DNA from: JABLTI01 sp035528035
Lineage (GTDB): Archaea > Asgardarchaeota > Heimdallarchaeia > JABLTI01
DNA: 64,000 bases
Assembly: GCA_035528035.1 (NCBI GenBank)
Contig: DATKZI010000052.1
Span: 108,401 to 172,400 of the forward strand
Direction: 5' to 3'
Part shown: positions 25,236-34,298 of the stretch, piece by piece
Numbering within the stretch: the first letter of the stretch is position 1
How the letters are laid out: each line of letters opens with the position of its first letter
The notes under the pieces: model-generated
The model's input: only the letters and a program-made list of their open reading frames with translations
Told to the model about the DNA's origin: nothing
Databases searched by the model: none
Position numbers and translations under genes: made by a program

Positions 25236-27926
25236 AATATAGGTTAATTTTCTACGATTTTGAAGTGCCATAATAATTCGTTCTATAAAAGATAAAGATG
25301 GTTTATAGATCAACATAATGGTATCTTCATAAATATAGAGAAACTCTATTCGTTTAATTTTAATCTCCTTTTCTTCATCTAGAGTTTCTAAATTTAGAGT
25401 ATTCTCAACAACATTAGTAACTTTACCTTTTGCTAAAGTATCAAGATCATCTTTTGTTTGAAATGATGCTGGTTTATCCTTAAGTGATTCAAGTAAAGTT
25501 TTTTGTTGGCTTTCTTTACCTTTCTTTAAATAAATATCAAAAGGTTTAAAGCTTACAATAAATTTCTCAATGTCGATTTCTTTTGTTTGTTTTCCAACTG
25601 TGATTATTACTTTACTTTTACCAAAATCATAGTCATCAAATGTCATCTCATCAAGATGAGCTAATCTTGTAACACCTTTTTGAGCTAAGAGTATATCCTT
25701 GCCAACAATGGATTCAAAATATGAGATTGGTATACCAGGTATTTTAAGCTCTTTGATTTCTTCAACACCTTTTTCTACGAATTTTGCTTTAAAAACAAAT
25801 TTATTTTCAGTGGGGCATATTTCGGTGATTGTACCAATTTTACCATCCTTGAAGATTTGTTTTTGACCAACACTTAATTCATAAATATCATAATCACTAT
25901 AAGAAACATCTTTTTTACCTTCAGAGGTTTTTACACTCAGAATTATTGATGAAGTTATTGAATTAGTTAAAGAGATTTTTTCAATAGTTCCACTTATGAA
26001 ATCTTTTTTCAACATTTTTGATATAGCAGTAATTTCTTTTCCTTCAAGATATTTCAATTGGTAGGAAAGATGTGTTAATTTATCATAATCCTTAATCCCC
26101 GTATCAGGATATTTTTCATTAAATGTTTTATCTATAACAATTGAAACTTTTTTACGCATTTCTTGAAGATCATTTATGAAGGGTTTCCTAAGATAAGGTA
26201 CTAGGAGGAAAAATGGTAAAAGGGAAGCTTTAAAGGGACGTAATTTTTCTTGTTCTGTCAACGCAACTACCCGATAAGCTGATTTCGGATGACTCGCAAT
26301 TAAATTAATGAAGTTTTCACTAATATTTGGCTTGATATAGTTATTGTACATATTTCTTCCTGAATCACCTAAGAATCGAACTTTTTCGGAGTGAGTCTGT
26401 TCTTTGTCAGTCAATAGGTAAACACTCATACCCATTTCGCTTGCTATTCCTTGATAAAAACCATCCAATTTTATTAGTGATTTTGCTAAAGGCAATCCAT
26501 AACCTGCTTTCATTGTCAAATTATCAGCTCGTCCTTCCATAAATCTGATAAAAATATAGGATACTCCTACTAAAGCTATATTATAAAGATAATACCAAAG
26601 GAATTCTAATCCTACATTTGCATTAAAGATATAGTCTAGTGGTGTTGCTGGAAGTTTAATCGCTTTTGTTACAGCGTATGTTACTGCGGTAATTACTAGT
26701 AACCATAAAGTATGAACTTTCTTGGAGTGAACAAGTTCATGCCCAGCTATTCCACGAATATCATCATCGGTAAAGCTTTCCAAATCTTTAGACATAAAAG
26801 CAATTCGTTTATCAAAAAATGCTCCATAAGCAAAAGCATTAAGAATTGGAGCTTTTACTTTTCCAACCTTAATCTTACTTCTTATACCAAGCTTTTCTCG
26901 AACTTCTTCAACTAAAGCTAAAACGCGATCATGTTGTTTCTTATCAATAATACTTTGTTTGGCTTTATTGATAGTTTTAACTAAACGCTTATCTTCAGCG
27001 ATTGAAGTATTTGCTAGCAATTCATCTATTAATGGTAATAATTCCTCATATTTTGTTTTGATTGCTATTCTTTCTTTCATATCCTCAGCTATCATAATGG
27101 ATTCTTTTGGTTTATTTGTTCTGATTAATTTTCTATGAATTCTATTTGTTAATCTTGGAAGATTATCATGATCAATTGATTTCACACCAAAGATGAGTTG
27201 CAACAAAGGTCCTGAAATGAAATATAATAATAGATTAGTTACAATCATGATTTCATACGTTCCAAAGGATGCAAAAAGCATTCTATCAGCCAGTTCTTGG
27301 TTAACACCAGTGAAATAATAATTTAAACCACCTTCACCAGCAAATCGGTATAAAACAAAGTAAGATAAAGCAAATAGTAAAAGGTATATGATTTGAGGTG
27401 AGGTTAAACGAGATACTAGGAAGAATCTTCTTCCGAAGAAGATTATACACATTATAAAAAACACATAGATGAAAACATTCCAACCAATACCAAACCATTG
27501 TTGGCCAGTTAATCCCCATCGAGTATAGGTTGTGGGATCATAACCTTTATGTTCAGCCCACGTAGTTAGCACCACTTGAATAATCCTGCCCCCTAAAATA
27601 ACAAAGTAGGAAATCAATGACGCTAACATGAGTTCACGCCAAACAGGACTTTCTCTAATAGTCCATAAGGAGAAAATCATAAACCAACATAACGCAGCAA
27701 GAATAGCTAATAATGGATCGTTTAAGAATCCCTGAATTAATCCACCTATTACACCACCTAACAATAACATGATTAAGTCAGGTTCATTTTTCTGAGTTAT
27801 TACCGTATACAATTCTGTTAAAATGAAAATTCCACAAATTATTGCTATTAGAAAACCAATAGTTTTAGGAAGATTTTCAGCTTGAAACCAAACTCTAAGA
27901 ATATCCATTAACGATGCTAGATACAT
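25227..27926 (-). CDS. Very large M48-family metalloprotease (HtpX-like core)
   Basis: An 899-residue membrane protease; ordinary HtpX proteins have 280-330 residues. The zinc site is GIAGHELVHSKKVHT (HExxH, near residue 395) with the third ligand in FMEGRADN (Glu, near residue 470). The first 240 residues add about seven membrane helices, and the HtpX-like core has further helices. Residues 640-870 form a beta-rich extension with several SH3- or barrel-like units (patterns such as SGTIEKISLT, GKIGTITEIC, KGKVTNVVEN), possibly cytoplasmic. HtpX-type enzymes degrade damaged membrane proteins. The first ATG (27926) is used, but ATG seven codons on is an alternative. It is transcribed away from the hydrogenase terminator. 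Confidence 0.82.
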   Translation of the reverse strand: MYLASLMDILRVWFQAENLPKTIGFLIAIICGIFILTELYTVITQKNEPDLIMLLLGGVIGGLIQGFLNDPLLAILAALCWFMIFSLWTIRESPVWRELMLASLISYFVILGGRIIQVVLTTWAEHKGYDPTTYTRWGLTGQQWFGIGWNVFIYVFFIMCIIFFGRRFFLVSRLTSPQIIYLLLFALSYFVLYRFAGEGGLNYYFTGVNQELADRMLFASFGTYEIMIVTNLLLYFISGPLLQLIFGVKSIDHDNLPRLTNRIHRKLIRTNKPKESIMIAEDMKERIAIKTKYEELLPLIDELLANTSIAEDKRLVKTINKAKQSIIDKKQHDRVLALVEEVREKLGIRSKIKVGKVKAPILNAFAYGAFFDKRIAFMSKDLESFTDDDIRGIAGHELVHSKKVHTLWLLVITAVTYAVTKAIKLPATPLDYIFNANVGLEFLWYYLYNIALVGVSYIFIRFMEGRADNLTMKAGYGLPLAKSLIKLDGFYQGIASEMGMSVYLLTDKEQTHSEKVRFLGDSGRNMYNNYIKPNISENFINLIASHPKSAYRVVALTEQEKLRPFKASLLPFFLLVPYLRKPFINDLQEMRKKVSIVIDKTFNEKYPDTGIKDYDKLTHLSYQLKYLEGKEITAISKMLKKDFISGTIEKISLTNSITSSIILSVKTSEGKKDVSYSDYDIYELSVGQKQIFKDGKIGTITEICPTENKFVFKAKFVEKGVEEIKELKIPGIPISYFESIVGKDILLAQKGVTRLAHLDEMTFDDYDFGKSKVIITVGKQTKEIDIEKFIVSFKPFDIYLKKGKESQQKTLLESLKDKPASFQTKDDLDTLAKGKVTNVVENTLNLETLDEEKEIKIKRIEFLYIYEDTIMLIYKPSLSFIERIIMALQNRRKLTYIIP

Positions 27927-28051
27927 AAGAATACACCTTGAAACTTTAATGAAACTATATCACGTATTTTATACTTTTTTAAAAAAGTTATAAAAGAATA
28001 CTCATAAACATTTCTGCTATTTATGAAATTAACAGAAAAATAATGAAAAGA

Positions 28052-28086
28052 GAAAAAATTTAGCGATTAACTTTAATGTTAACCGC
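28052..28086 (-). terminator. Terminator of the hydrogenase operon
   Basis: Read on the minus strand, GCGGTTAAC (28086-28078) pairs with GTTAATCGC (28071-28063) with one mismatch and a 6-base loop, then comes a T-rich run (28062-28052). It lies just after the stop codon of the last hydrogenase gene. Confidence 0.68.
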
Positions 28087-28097
28087 ATATAAATTGA

Positions 28098-29399
28098 TTA
28101 TATTCTTTTTAGATGAACCTTTATTGCATGAGCGGAACAAGATATGCAAGGATCATAAGAGCGAACTAACATATTTAAGAAAAGTTCCGTTTCTTTTTCC
28201 TTTTTACCGCTTAGCAAATCACCCATTTTATTGATATCATTCTCTATTTTATTGACATTATGTGCAGTTGGGGTAATAACATCTGCTCTTTGAATAATAC
28301 CATTTTTATCAACATCATAAGAATGATTTAACAAACCTCGTGGTGCTTCTGTTGCAATTGATCCAGTACCAGCTTTAATTGTGAATTTCTTATTATCCTC
28401 TTTTGGTGGTTTTGAGATGTATTTATCAGTTATCTCAATTGCTTCATCCACACAATGCATTAATTCAACAACTCGTGCAAGATTATTATTAAATGGATTG
28501 AAGTTTGGTAATTTCATATTAAATTGGTTCAATACTGCTTTTGCATCATCTGTTAAAAATTCATGATTGATATTTACTCGAGCAAGTGGAGAAACATAAT
28601 ACACTTCTCCATTATTAATTGTTGAGAATTTTGCTGTAGAATATTCACGAACTTCCTCTGTGATGAAGTTCTTTTTATAATCCTCAGGTTTAACTTTCTT
28701 ACCACTAAGAAGACATTTCATATCTCCTCTTATGAAAGGATAGCTTTTACCATCATAAACAGCTACTTGCTCTGTTTTGTTTTCAAAATCAGGCATCTTT
28801 AATGTCGCAAAAAGATTAGCAATTGCTTGCGCTCCTTTTTTAAATTCTATCAGTTTTTCTTTCATTTCTTCCAATTGTTGTGTTGTAGGATATTTGCCAA
28901 AACCGCCAGGTGTAATATTCACTGGATGAATTTCACGACCACCAATCAATGCTTGTAAATCATTAGCAATTCGTTTCATTCGTAGAACTAGTTTAACTTC
29001 ATTTGGATAATCTGGAACCATCTGAATTGCTCCATCATAACCTAAGAAATCGGGAAGAGCTAACATACCCATATGGAGTATGTGTGATTGCATATTTTCT
29101 CCATGATCTAAAAGCTTCCTAAACTCAAAGACTTGGTCACTTGGAACAATACTAACTGAATGCTCGAGAGCTTCGACTGCAGATAATTGGTGGGAAGAAC
29201 TACAAATAGCACATATTCGAGACATTATATTGATGGCTTCATTATATTTTCTACCGACAGCAAAACCTTCGAAGAATCTTGCACCTTCAATTATTTGCAT
29301 CTCGACATTATTGATATTTTTTCCATCCATTTCAACAAGAAGGTTGCCATGACCTTCGACTCTACAAATATGTTCAATATTATAAGATTTATTTGTCAT
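28098..29399 (-). CDS. hydA: [NiFe] hydrogenase large subunit HydA (group 3b type)
   Basis: A 433-residue catalytic subunit that binds the NiFe(CN)2CO centre. The N-terminal ligand motif is RICAICSSSH (RxCxxC, about residue 60), and the C-terminal one is DPCISCSAH, nine residues before the end. The short tail after the last His would be removed or kept during maturation, as in other group 3 enzymes. Together with the three genes upstream it forms a cytoplasmic heterotetramer that couples H2 to NAD(P)H and can reduce sulfur or polysulfide in Thermococcales. The last gene of the operon, it starts 16 bases after hydD behind a AGGAAGG-type Shine-Dalgarno. No hyp maturation gene is in the window. 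Confidence 0.93.
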   Translation of the reverse strand: MTNKSYNIEHICRVEGHGNLLVEMDGKNINNVEMQIIEGARFFEGFAVGRKYNEAINIMSRICAICSSSHQLSAVEALEHSVSIVPSDQVFEFRKLLDHGENMQSHILHMGMLALPDFLGYDGAIQMVPDYPNEVKLVLRMKRIANDLQALIGGREIHPVNITPGGFGKYPTTQQLEEMKEKLIEFKKGAQAIANLFATLKMPDFENKTEQVAVYDGKSYPFIRGDMKCLLSGKKVKPEDYKKNFITEEVREYSTAKFSTINNGEVYYVSPLARVNINHEFLTDDAKAVLNQFNMKLPNFNPFNNNLARVVELMHCVDEAIEITDKYISKPPKEDNKKFTIKAGTGSIATEAPRGLLNHSYDVDKNGIIQRADVITPTAHNVNKIENDINKMGDLLSGKKEKETELFLNMLVRSYDPCISCSAHAIKVHLKRI

Positions 29400-29415
29400 T
29401 TTACTTACCTTCCAA

Positions 29416-30225
29416 TTAATCCTCTCGATATGTTAACTTCTTATCCTGTTCCTTCCAAATTTTTAGAAGGTATTCACGTAACTGCGATTCTTCACCATTA
29501 TATTTCAGTAAAAATCGTGTTATGTCTTCCGTAGTAGCTCCTTTTGAAATCATGAGATCTACCTGCTGTTGGTAAGCAGCTTGTAAAGTAGAACCTCTGC
29601 AACCATCACAAGGCATATTGTGACTTGGACATAAAGCATCACAACCCGCTTGAATTACAGATCCCATGCAAATTATACCATCTTCAAGGAAGATACAGCG
29701 ATTACCTTTAGCTTTACATTGTTGGCAGACAGGTATATTAGGTAATTTTGGTGTTCCTCCAATTAAGACATATTTAACGAATTCAAGAAAATCATATTTA
29801 TTAACTGGACATTCCAACAAGTAATGATCTACTTGAACAATTTTGTTAATTGGTTGAACTTTAATTTCCTTAACTTTTTGAGCTCCTTCGGTGCCATATT
29901 GAGTTGTTTTAATAAGGTCATTATTGCCATAGTTTCTGATAGCTTGAACACCACCAAAACAAGCACATGAACCCATTGCTACAAGAATTTTTGCTTTCTC
30001 TCTTAGTTTGAGAAGTTTTTCTTTTTGTTCACTATTTGAAATACTTCCTTCTATAAAGAGTATATCATACGGGCCTTCTTTATTACCTGTCATAGCCATT
30101 CTGAAATCTACTATTTCAACTAAGCTTAATAGATCTAATAATTCTGCTTCTAAATCTAAAATACTTAATTGACAACCAGCACAACCAGTAAATCCAACGA
30201 TGCCTATCTTTGGTTTCGTAGCCAT
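29416..30225 (-). CDS. hydD: [NiFe] hydrogenase small subunit HydD
   Basis: A 270-residue electron-transfer subunit holding three Fe-S clusters. The start is ATG 30225 (MATKPKIG); an upstream open stretch to 30291 overlaps hydG and is not needed. The proximal-cluster cysteines are in GFTGCAGCQL, GSCACFGG and LLECPVNKYD. The C-terminal CQQCKAKGNRC, IICMGSV and MPCDGCRG motifs hold the medial and distal clusters. It sits between hydG and hydA with a single base between the hydG stop and its start region, so translation is probably coupled. A GGAGGCTC Shine-Dalgarno lies upstream. Confidence 0.9.
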   Translation of the reverse strand: MATKPKIGIVGFTGCAGCQLSILDLEAELLDLLSLVEIVDFRMAMTGNKEGPYDILFIEGSISNSEQKEKLLKLREKAKILVAMGSCACFGGVQAIRNYGNNDLIKTTQYGTEGAQKVKEIKVQPINKIVQVDHYLLECPVNKYDFLEFVKYVLIGGTPKLPNIPVCQQCKAKGNRCIFLEDGIICMGSVIQAGCDALCPSHNMPCDGCRGSTLQAAYQQQVDLMISKGATTEDITRFLLKYNGEESQLREYLLKIWKEQDKKLTYRED

Positions 30226-30226
30226 C

Positions 30227-31087
30227 TTATAGAGCCTCCAAAAGTCCACGAATTTGATCCAATGTGAATACTGGACCATCGAGACAGGCAAATTTATCGC
30301 CTATACCACAATGACAGCATTTGCCAACACCACATTTCATTCTTCGTTCAAGTGAAAGGTAGATATTTTGGCTTTTTATGCCCATTTTTTCTAAATCCAT
30401 TATCACAAATTTATACATAATAGGTGGACCACAAATCATAACAATTGTGTTCTCAGGATCAAGATCATCTTTGATTTTTGGCAAGAGAGTTGTTACAACA
30501 CCTATATTACCATCCCAACAACGATCATCATCTCTATCAACTGTTTGATGGAATATAATATCATCCCTATTATTATAATCTTCATTTTCTTCAGGAAAGA
30601 GTACATCTGTTGGACATCTATCACCATAAAGGATCATAATCTTACCAAATAACTCACGTTTATCAATTGCATATCTGAATGCAGACCTTAGTGGAAAATA
30701 ACCAATACCACCAGCAATAAATAAAAGATCTCTATTTTTGTTTTCATCTACAGGAAATCCATTTCCAAAAGGGCCCTTGATTCCTACAATATCACCAATT
30801 CTCATTTGATGGATTCTTTGAGTAACATTTCCAACGTTTCTAATGCAAAGTTCAAATGAACCTCTTTTTGTTGGAGGGGATGTTAAACCAATTGGTACTT
30901 CTCCAATACCAAAGATATTAAGAAGAATAAATTGACCTGGTGAGTAATCGAAGAAATCATTGACATGCTCATCCAATATTTTTAATTCGAAAAGTTTGGT
31001 ACTATCAGTTAAAGTGCTGATCTTTATTATTTTAGCATTTTGAGGTGTACATACCCCTATATTGTGTGCAATTGAAGCATTTCTCAT
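30227..31087 (-). CDS. hydG: Hydrogenase FAD/NAD(P)-binding subunit HydG
   Basis: A 286-residue subunit (ATG 31087, preceded by GAGGTGA at 9-base spacing; an upstream GTG at 31099 would overlap hydB). It has a ferredoxin-reductase architecture: an FAD-binding beta barrel, then an NAD(P)-binding domain (LLFIAGGIGYFPLRSA; MICGPPIMYKFV), and a C-terminal [2Fe-2S] motif (KCGVGKCCHCGIGDKFAC). It passes electrons between NAD(P)H and the Fe-S chain of the enzyme. It lies between hydB (1-base gap) and hydD (1-base gap), as in the Pyrococcus hydBGDA operon. Confidence 0.9.
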   Translation of the reverse strand: MRNASIAHNIGVCTPQNAKIIKISTLTDSTKLFELKILDEHVNDFFDYSPGQFILLNIFGIGEVPIGLTSPPTKRGSFELCIRNVGNVTQRIHQMRIGDIVGIKGPFGNGFPVDENKNRDLLFIAGGIGYFPLRSAFRYAIDKRELFGKIMILYGDRCPTDVLFPEENEDYNNRDDIIFHQTVDRDDDRCWDGNIGVVTTLLPKIKDDLDPENTIVMICGPPIMYKFVIMDLEKMGIKSQNIYLSLERRMKCGVGKCCHCGIGDKFACLDGPVFTLDQIRGLLEAL

Positions 31088-31088
31088 T

Positions 31089-32144
31089 TTATAATTCACC
31101 TCTAACTTTCTTCAAAACATCTCGTACGTCGATATTTGCTGGACAATAAGTAATACATCTTCCACAACCTATACACCCCTCGAAGTTATATCTTCTTGGA
31201 AGATCAACGAATTTGTGGAGATATCGATAACGGAATCTTTGTTCTTTTCGTTCTCGAAAATTGTGACCACCTGCAACCAAGGCAAATTCAGGGAAATAAC
31301 ATGAATCCCATTCTCTTTGTTTTGAACCATCTTCTAAATTGATTTCAACCTTTTCTTTAACATTATAGCAATAACAGGTTGGACAAACAAATGTACATGA
31401 ACCACAGAAGAGGCATTTTTTAGTAAACTCCTCCCAAACAGCAGATTCAAAACTATCTTCAACTTGACTAGCTAAACCTTCTACTAAGAATTCCGTTTTG
31501 AAATTATTCTCTTTCATTTGTAGAGCATTGACATAATTTTTGTAATCGTTCGGTGTTACTTCAGAAAAGATCTCAGGATACACTCTCAAGATTTTCTTTC
31601 CTTTATCTGAATTCGGAACAGCAATTAGTTTTCCTTTAGCTATCTCAGTTAACATAATATCGAATCCACTTTTTGGATCATTAGAACCCATCGTTTCACA
31701 GAAACAATTTTCGTAACAATGATCTAAACAATTCATACCTATAATGATGCTATTTTCTCGTAATCCTAGGAAAACGTCATCACTATAATTATCGCGAAAT
31801 ATTCGTTCTAAAACACCTACACCTGTTATATCACATGGACTTACTCCGAAAATTACAATGCCTTTTTCTAAAGATTTCTGTAATAATTCTTCACAATCCT
31901 CGATTATTCCTTTTTTCAAACTATAGCGAAAGACTGTTTGATTAGGTGCAAGGAATACTTTTTTTGGAGGAATCATTGGAAGTTTTTCATTGAAAATAAT
32001 TTCAAATTTAACTTCAGAAGAATTAGTAACCTTCGAAAAAGTTGGTACATTGTTGTTATAATTTGGAGCAATGACTATGTAATCTTTTATTAAAGCATCT
32101 ACAAGTTTAGGCAAGTCATTTTGTGAAATGATTTTGGAAAACAT
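31089..32144 (-). CDS. hydB: Hydrogenase iron-sulfur subunit HydB
   Basis: A 351-residue subunit, first in the hydBGDA order. Its two C-terminal 4Fe-4S motifs are CLFCGSCTFVCPTCYC and CIGCGRCITYCP. Upstream is the family block CDITGVGVLERIF with NCLDHCYENCFC, typical of sulfhydrogenase beta subunits. The N-terminus is less conserved. A TATA-like TTTATAAAAAA element lies about 70-90 bases upstream on this strand. The 4Fe-4S clusters and the flavin subunit next door explain the expected use of NAD(P)H as partner. Confidence 0.9.
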   Translation of the reverse strand: MFSKIISQNDLPKLVDALIKDYIVIAPNYNNNVPTFSKVTNSSEVKFEIIFNEKLPMIPPKKVFLAPNQTVFRYSLKKGIIEDCEELLQKSLEKGIVIFGVSPCDITGVGVLERIFRDNYSDDVFLGLRENSIIIGMNCLDHCYENCFCETMGSNDPKSGFDIMLTEIAKGKLIAVPNSDKGKKILRVYPEIFSEVTPNDYKNYVNALQMKENNFKTEFLVEGLASQVEDSFESAVWEEFTKKCLFCGSCTFVCPTCYCYNVKEKVEINLEDGSKQREWDSCYFPEFALVAGGHNFRERKEQRFRYRYLHKFVDLPRRYNFEGCIGCGRCITYCPANIDVRDVLKKVRGEL

Positions 32145-32277
32145 ATTAAGTCATTCCCCGGTTTAGGGTAAAATTTCGATGACTATACTTTCTTCTAATT
32201 TATAATTATTTTTATCCAATTTTTTTTATAAAAAATATTTGATATGTTTAAAAAAGTCTGTTTTTATGCATCAGTAA

Positions 32278-33009
32278 TTAGGTTTGATTTTTCAAATGTG
32301 AAAAAATCTCACTGAATTGACTAATAACAGTAAATCCATGGAGATCATCTTTATTGAAAACGATTTGCTGAGGTCGACGAATAAGTATTACATTAATATT
32401 GAATTTTTTAGCACCTAAACCATCTGTATGTAAATCATCACCTATATGCAAAATTTCTTCAGGTTCAAGCCCAGTATTTTTCAAGAGTATTTTAAAATTA
32501 TCAGTTTTTGATGTGTGATATTTATCAACAGTAATTATACCTTCAAAAAATTGAAGGATTTTTGCTTCATCTAATAGTTCAATTATCCCATCAGAATGAT
32601 TTCCTGATAGAACATAAAGCTTGTATTTTTGCTTTTTTAATTTCTTAATAGTGGGGACAACATCATCATAGAGAATTTTTTTCTGAGTCGTTAATTGTTG
32701 TTCTACCAACCAATCTTTTAGACAAGAAATTTCTTGGGAATCACCAGCTAACTTTAACATATCGATTCTCGCTTTATTATATTCAACTATGAATTGTTCT
32801 CTTTCCTTTTTTGAAAAAGTACCAAAGTTATCAAAATTTTGTTTTAAATTTATTGGTAAGTTTTTTCGAAGCTGAATAGTATTTTCAACAAAATCTTCAA
32901 CTGAAACTTTGTAACCTTTTTGTGCTAAAAGTTCAGGAATTAAATAATGAGTAAGAGGTGAAACAAAGGACAAGGTTCTATCAAAATCAAAAGAGATACA
33001 TTTGATCAT
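32278..33009 (-). CDS. HAD-superfamily hydrolase
   Basis: A 243-residue phosphatase-like protein. HAD motif I is FDFDRTLSF, motif II includes YVLSGNHSD, and motif IV is ILHIGDDLHTDGLGAKK. Residues 25-120 form a helical cap, as in class C1 HADs. The start at ATG 33009 is preferred over GTG 33018 because a GTGAT Shine-Dalgarno precedes it. The substrate is unknown. A second HAD phosphatase of another subclass lies at 36247-36966. Confidence 0.82.
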   Translation of the reverse strand: MIKCISFDFDRTLSFVSPLTHYLIPELLAQKGYKVSVEDFVENTIQLRKNLPINLKQNFDNFGTFSKKEREQFIVEYNKARIDMLKLAGDSQEISCLKDWLVEQQLTTQKKILYDDVVPTIKKLKKQKYKLYVLSGNHSDGIIELLDEAKILQFFEGIITVDKYHTSKTDNFKILLKNTGLEPEEILHIGDDLHTDGLGAKKFNINVILIRRPQQIVFNKDDLHGFTVISQFSEIFSHLKNQT

Positions 33010-33091
33010 TTTTATCACATTTGACCATATCTAAGTTATTGACAATAAATGTTAATTAAGATATGTGACCATTATGAAGTAAATACCATAA

Positions 33092-34186
33092 CTAAGAGTT
33101 TTGTTCTCTAGCTATTTTTGCTTTAATTCTACGATTTGGTTTAATCATTTTTTTCTCTGCATCGAGATAGATCAATGCATCAATAATAGCATCTTGTGGT
33201 TTTATTGAAAAAGTAAATCCTTGATCACATAGTTTCTCTGAATTATAGATATAAGTTCTAATAATATAATTAATTGTTATAGGTGACAGTGCAGTTCTAA
33301 TAAGTTTAATTTTTGGAAAAATCTTGTTAAGTACTCTTAATAATGGTAAAATAAATTTGAAAATTCCAGCTGTTATTGAAAATCTTGGATGAGGACGCAA
33401 ATAATAATCAGCAATAATATCCATAATTTCTCTGAAACTTATAGGATTACCTGCAACATTGAAAGCTTCGCCTGAGAGAGATGAATTATGTTGAGCTAAA
33501 AATATTTGAGCTCGAGCAACATCTTTAGGATGGGTTATCGAAAAAAGATGCTTACCACGATTGATTAATTTAGGTATAATTCTATAAGACATTGCTTCAA
33601 CCAATGAAGGAATAGTAACTCTATCACCTGGACCTACAATAGGACCTAATCTTGTAATGAAAAAATTCTTTTCTGTGTGATTTTTTGAATAATCAATTAC
33701 TAGATCTTCTGCTATTCGTTTTGTGATAGCATAAGGTTCTCCATCGGTTAAAGTACCCTTTGGACTATTTTCATCTATATTGTATAATTTTTTCCTACCA
33801 TTAAATGCTTGATAAACAGCAATGGAGCTGGTATAGATAAAAGATTTAGCTTTTGATTTAGTAAAAGCATCTAACATAATTCTTGTTCCTAAAACATTCG
33901 GTATGTACATTTGTTCATAGGTTTGATTCAAAAGTATATTAGCAGCTATATGGAAAACATAGTCAATTCCGTTTTTCATAACATCCAAAATTGTGTCACT
34001 ATCTTGTAAATCGCCTTTTACTATAGTAACTCCTAATTCTACCAATTTTTCAGCAGAAGAGGGATTTCGAACTAAGCAGATAACATCTTGAGAAGATTGT
34101 ATACCTAGTAATCTTTCAGAAATAATTAGTTCTACTAATTGCCCACCGACTTGTCCGGTTGCTCCTGTAACGAATATTTTTGCCAT
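33092..34186 (-). CDS. NAD-dependent epimerase/dehydratase (extended SDR)
   Basis: A 364-residue extended short-chain dehydrogenase. The nucleotide-binding motif is VTGATGQVGGQLVE (GxxGxxG at the N-terminus), with the family Asp-containing KGDLQDSD and the catalytic YAITK (YxxxK, near residue 150) preceded by TSSIAVY. It resembles 3-beta-hydroxysteroid dehydrogenase or nucleotide-sugar epimerase-type enzymes. The C-terminus after residue 270 has a hydrophobic segment, so it may associate with membranes. The exact substrate cannot be read, and isoprenoid or sugar substrates are both possible. Confidence 0.78.
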   Translation of the reverse strand: MAKIFVTGATGQVGGQLVELIISERLLGIQSSQDVICLVRNPSSAEKLVELGVTIVKGDLQDSDTILDVMKNGIDYVFHIAANILLNQTYEQMYIPNVLGTRIMLDAFTKSKAKSFIYTSSIAVYQAFNGRKKLYNIDENSPKGTLTDGEPYAITKRIAEDLVIDYSKNHTEKNFFITRLGPIVGPGDRVTIPSLVEAMSYRIIPKLINRGKHLFSITHPKDVARAQIFLAQHNSSLSGEAFNVAGNPISFREIMDIIADYYLRPHPRFSITAGIFKFILPLLRVLNKIFPKIKLIRTALSPITINYIIRTYIYNSEKLCDQGFTFSIKPQDAIIDALIYLDAEKKMIKPNRRIKAKIAREQNS

Positions 34187-34298
34187 TGACTATCTAACCA
34201 ACGATGTAATTTCTGGTGCGAAATAATTCGCATTGATGTTATAGATTATTAGCAAATTGAAATAACTATTAATTTACTAGATTTTCTTTATTAATGCT

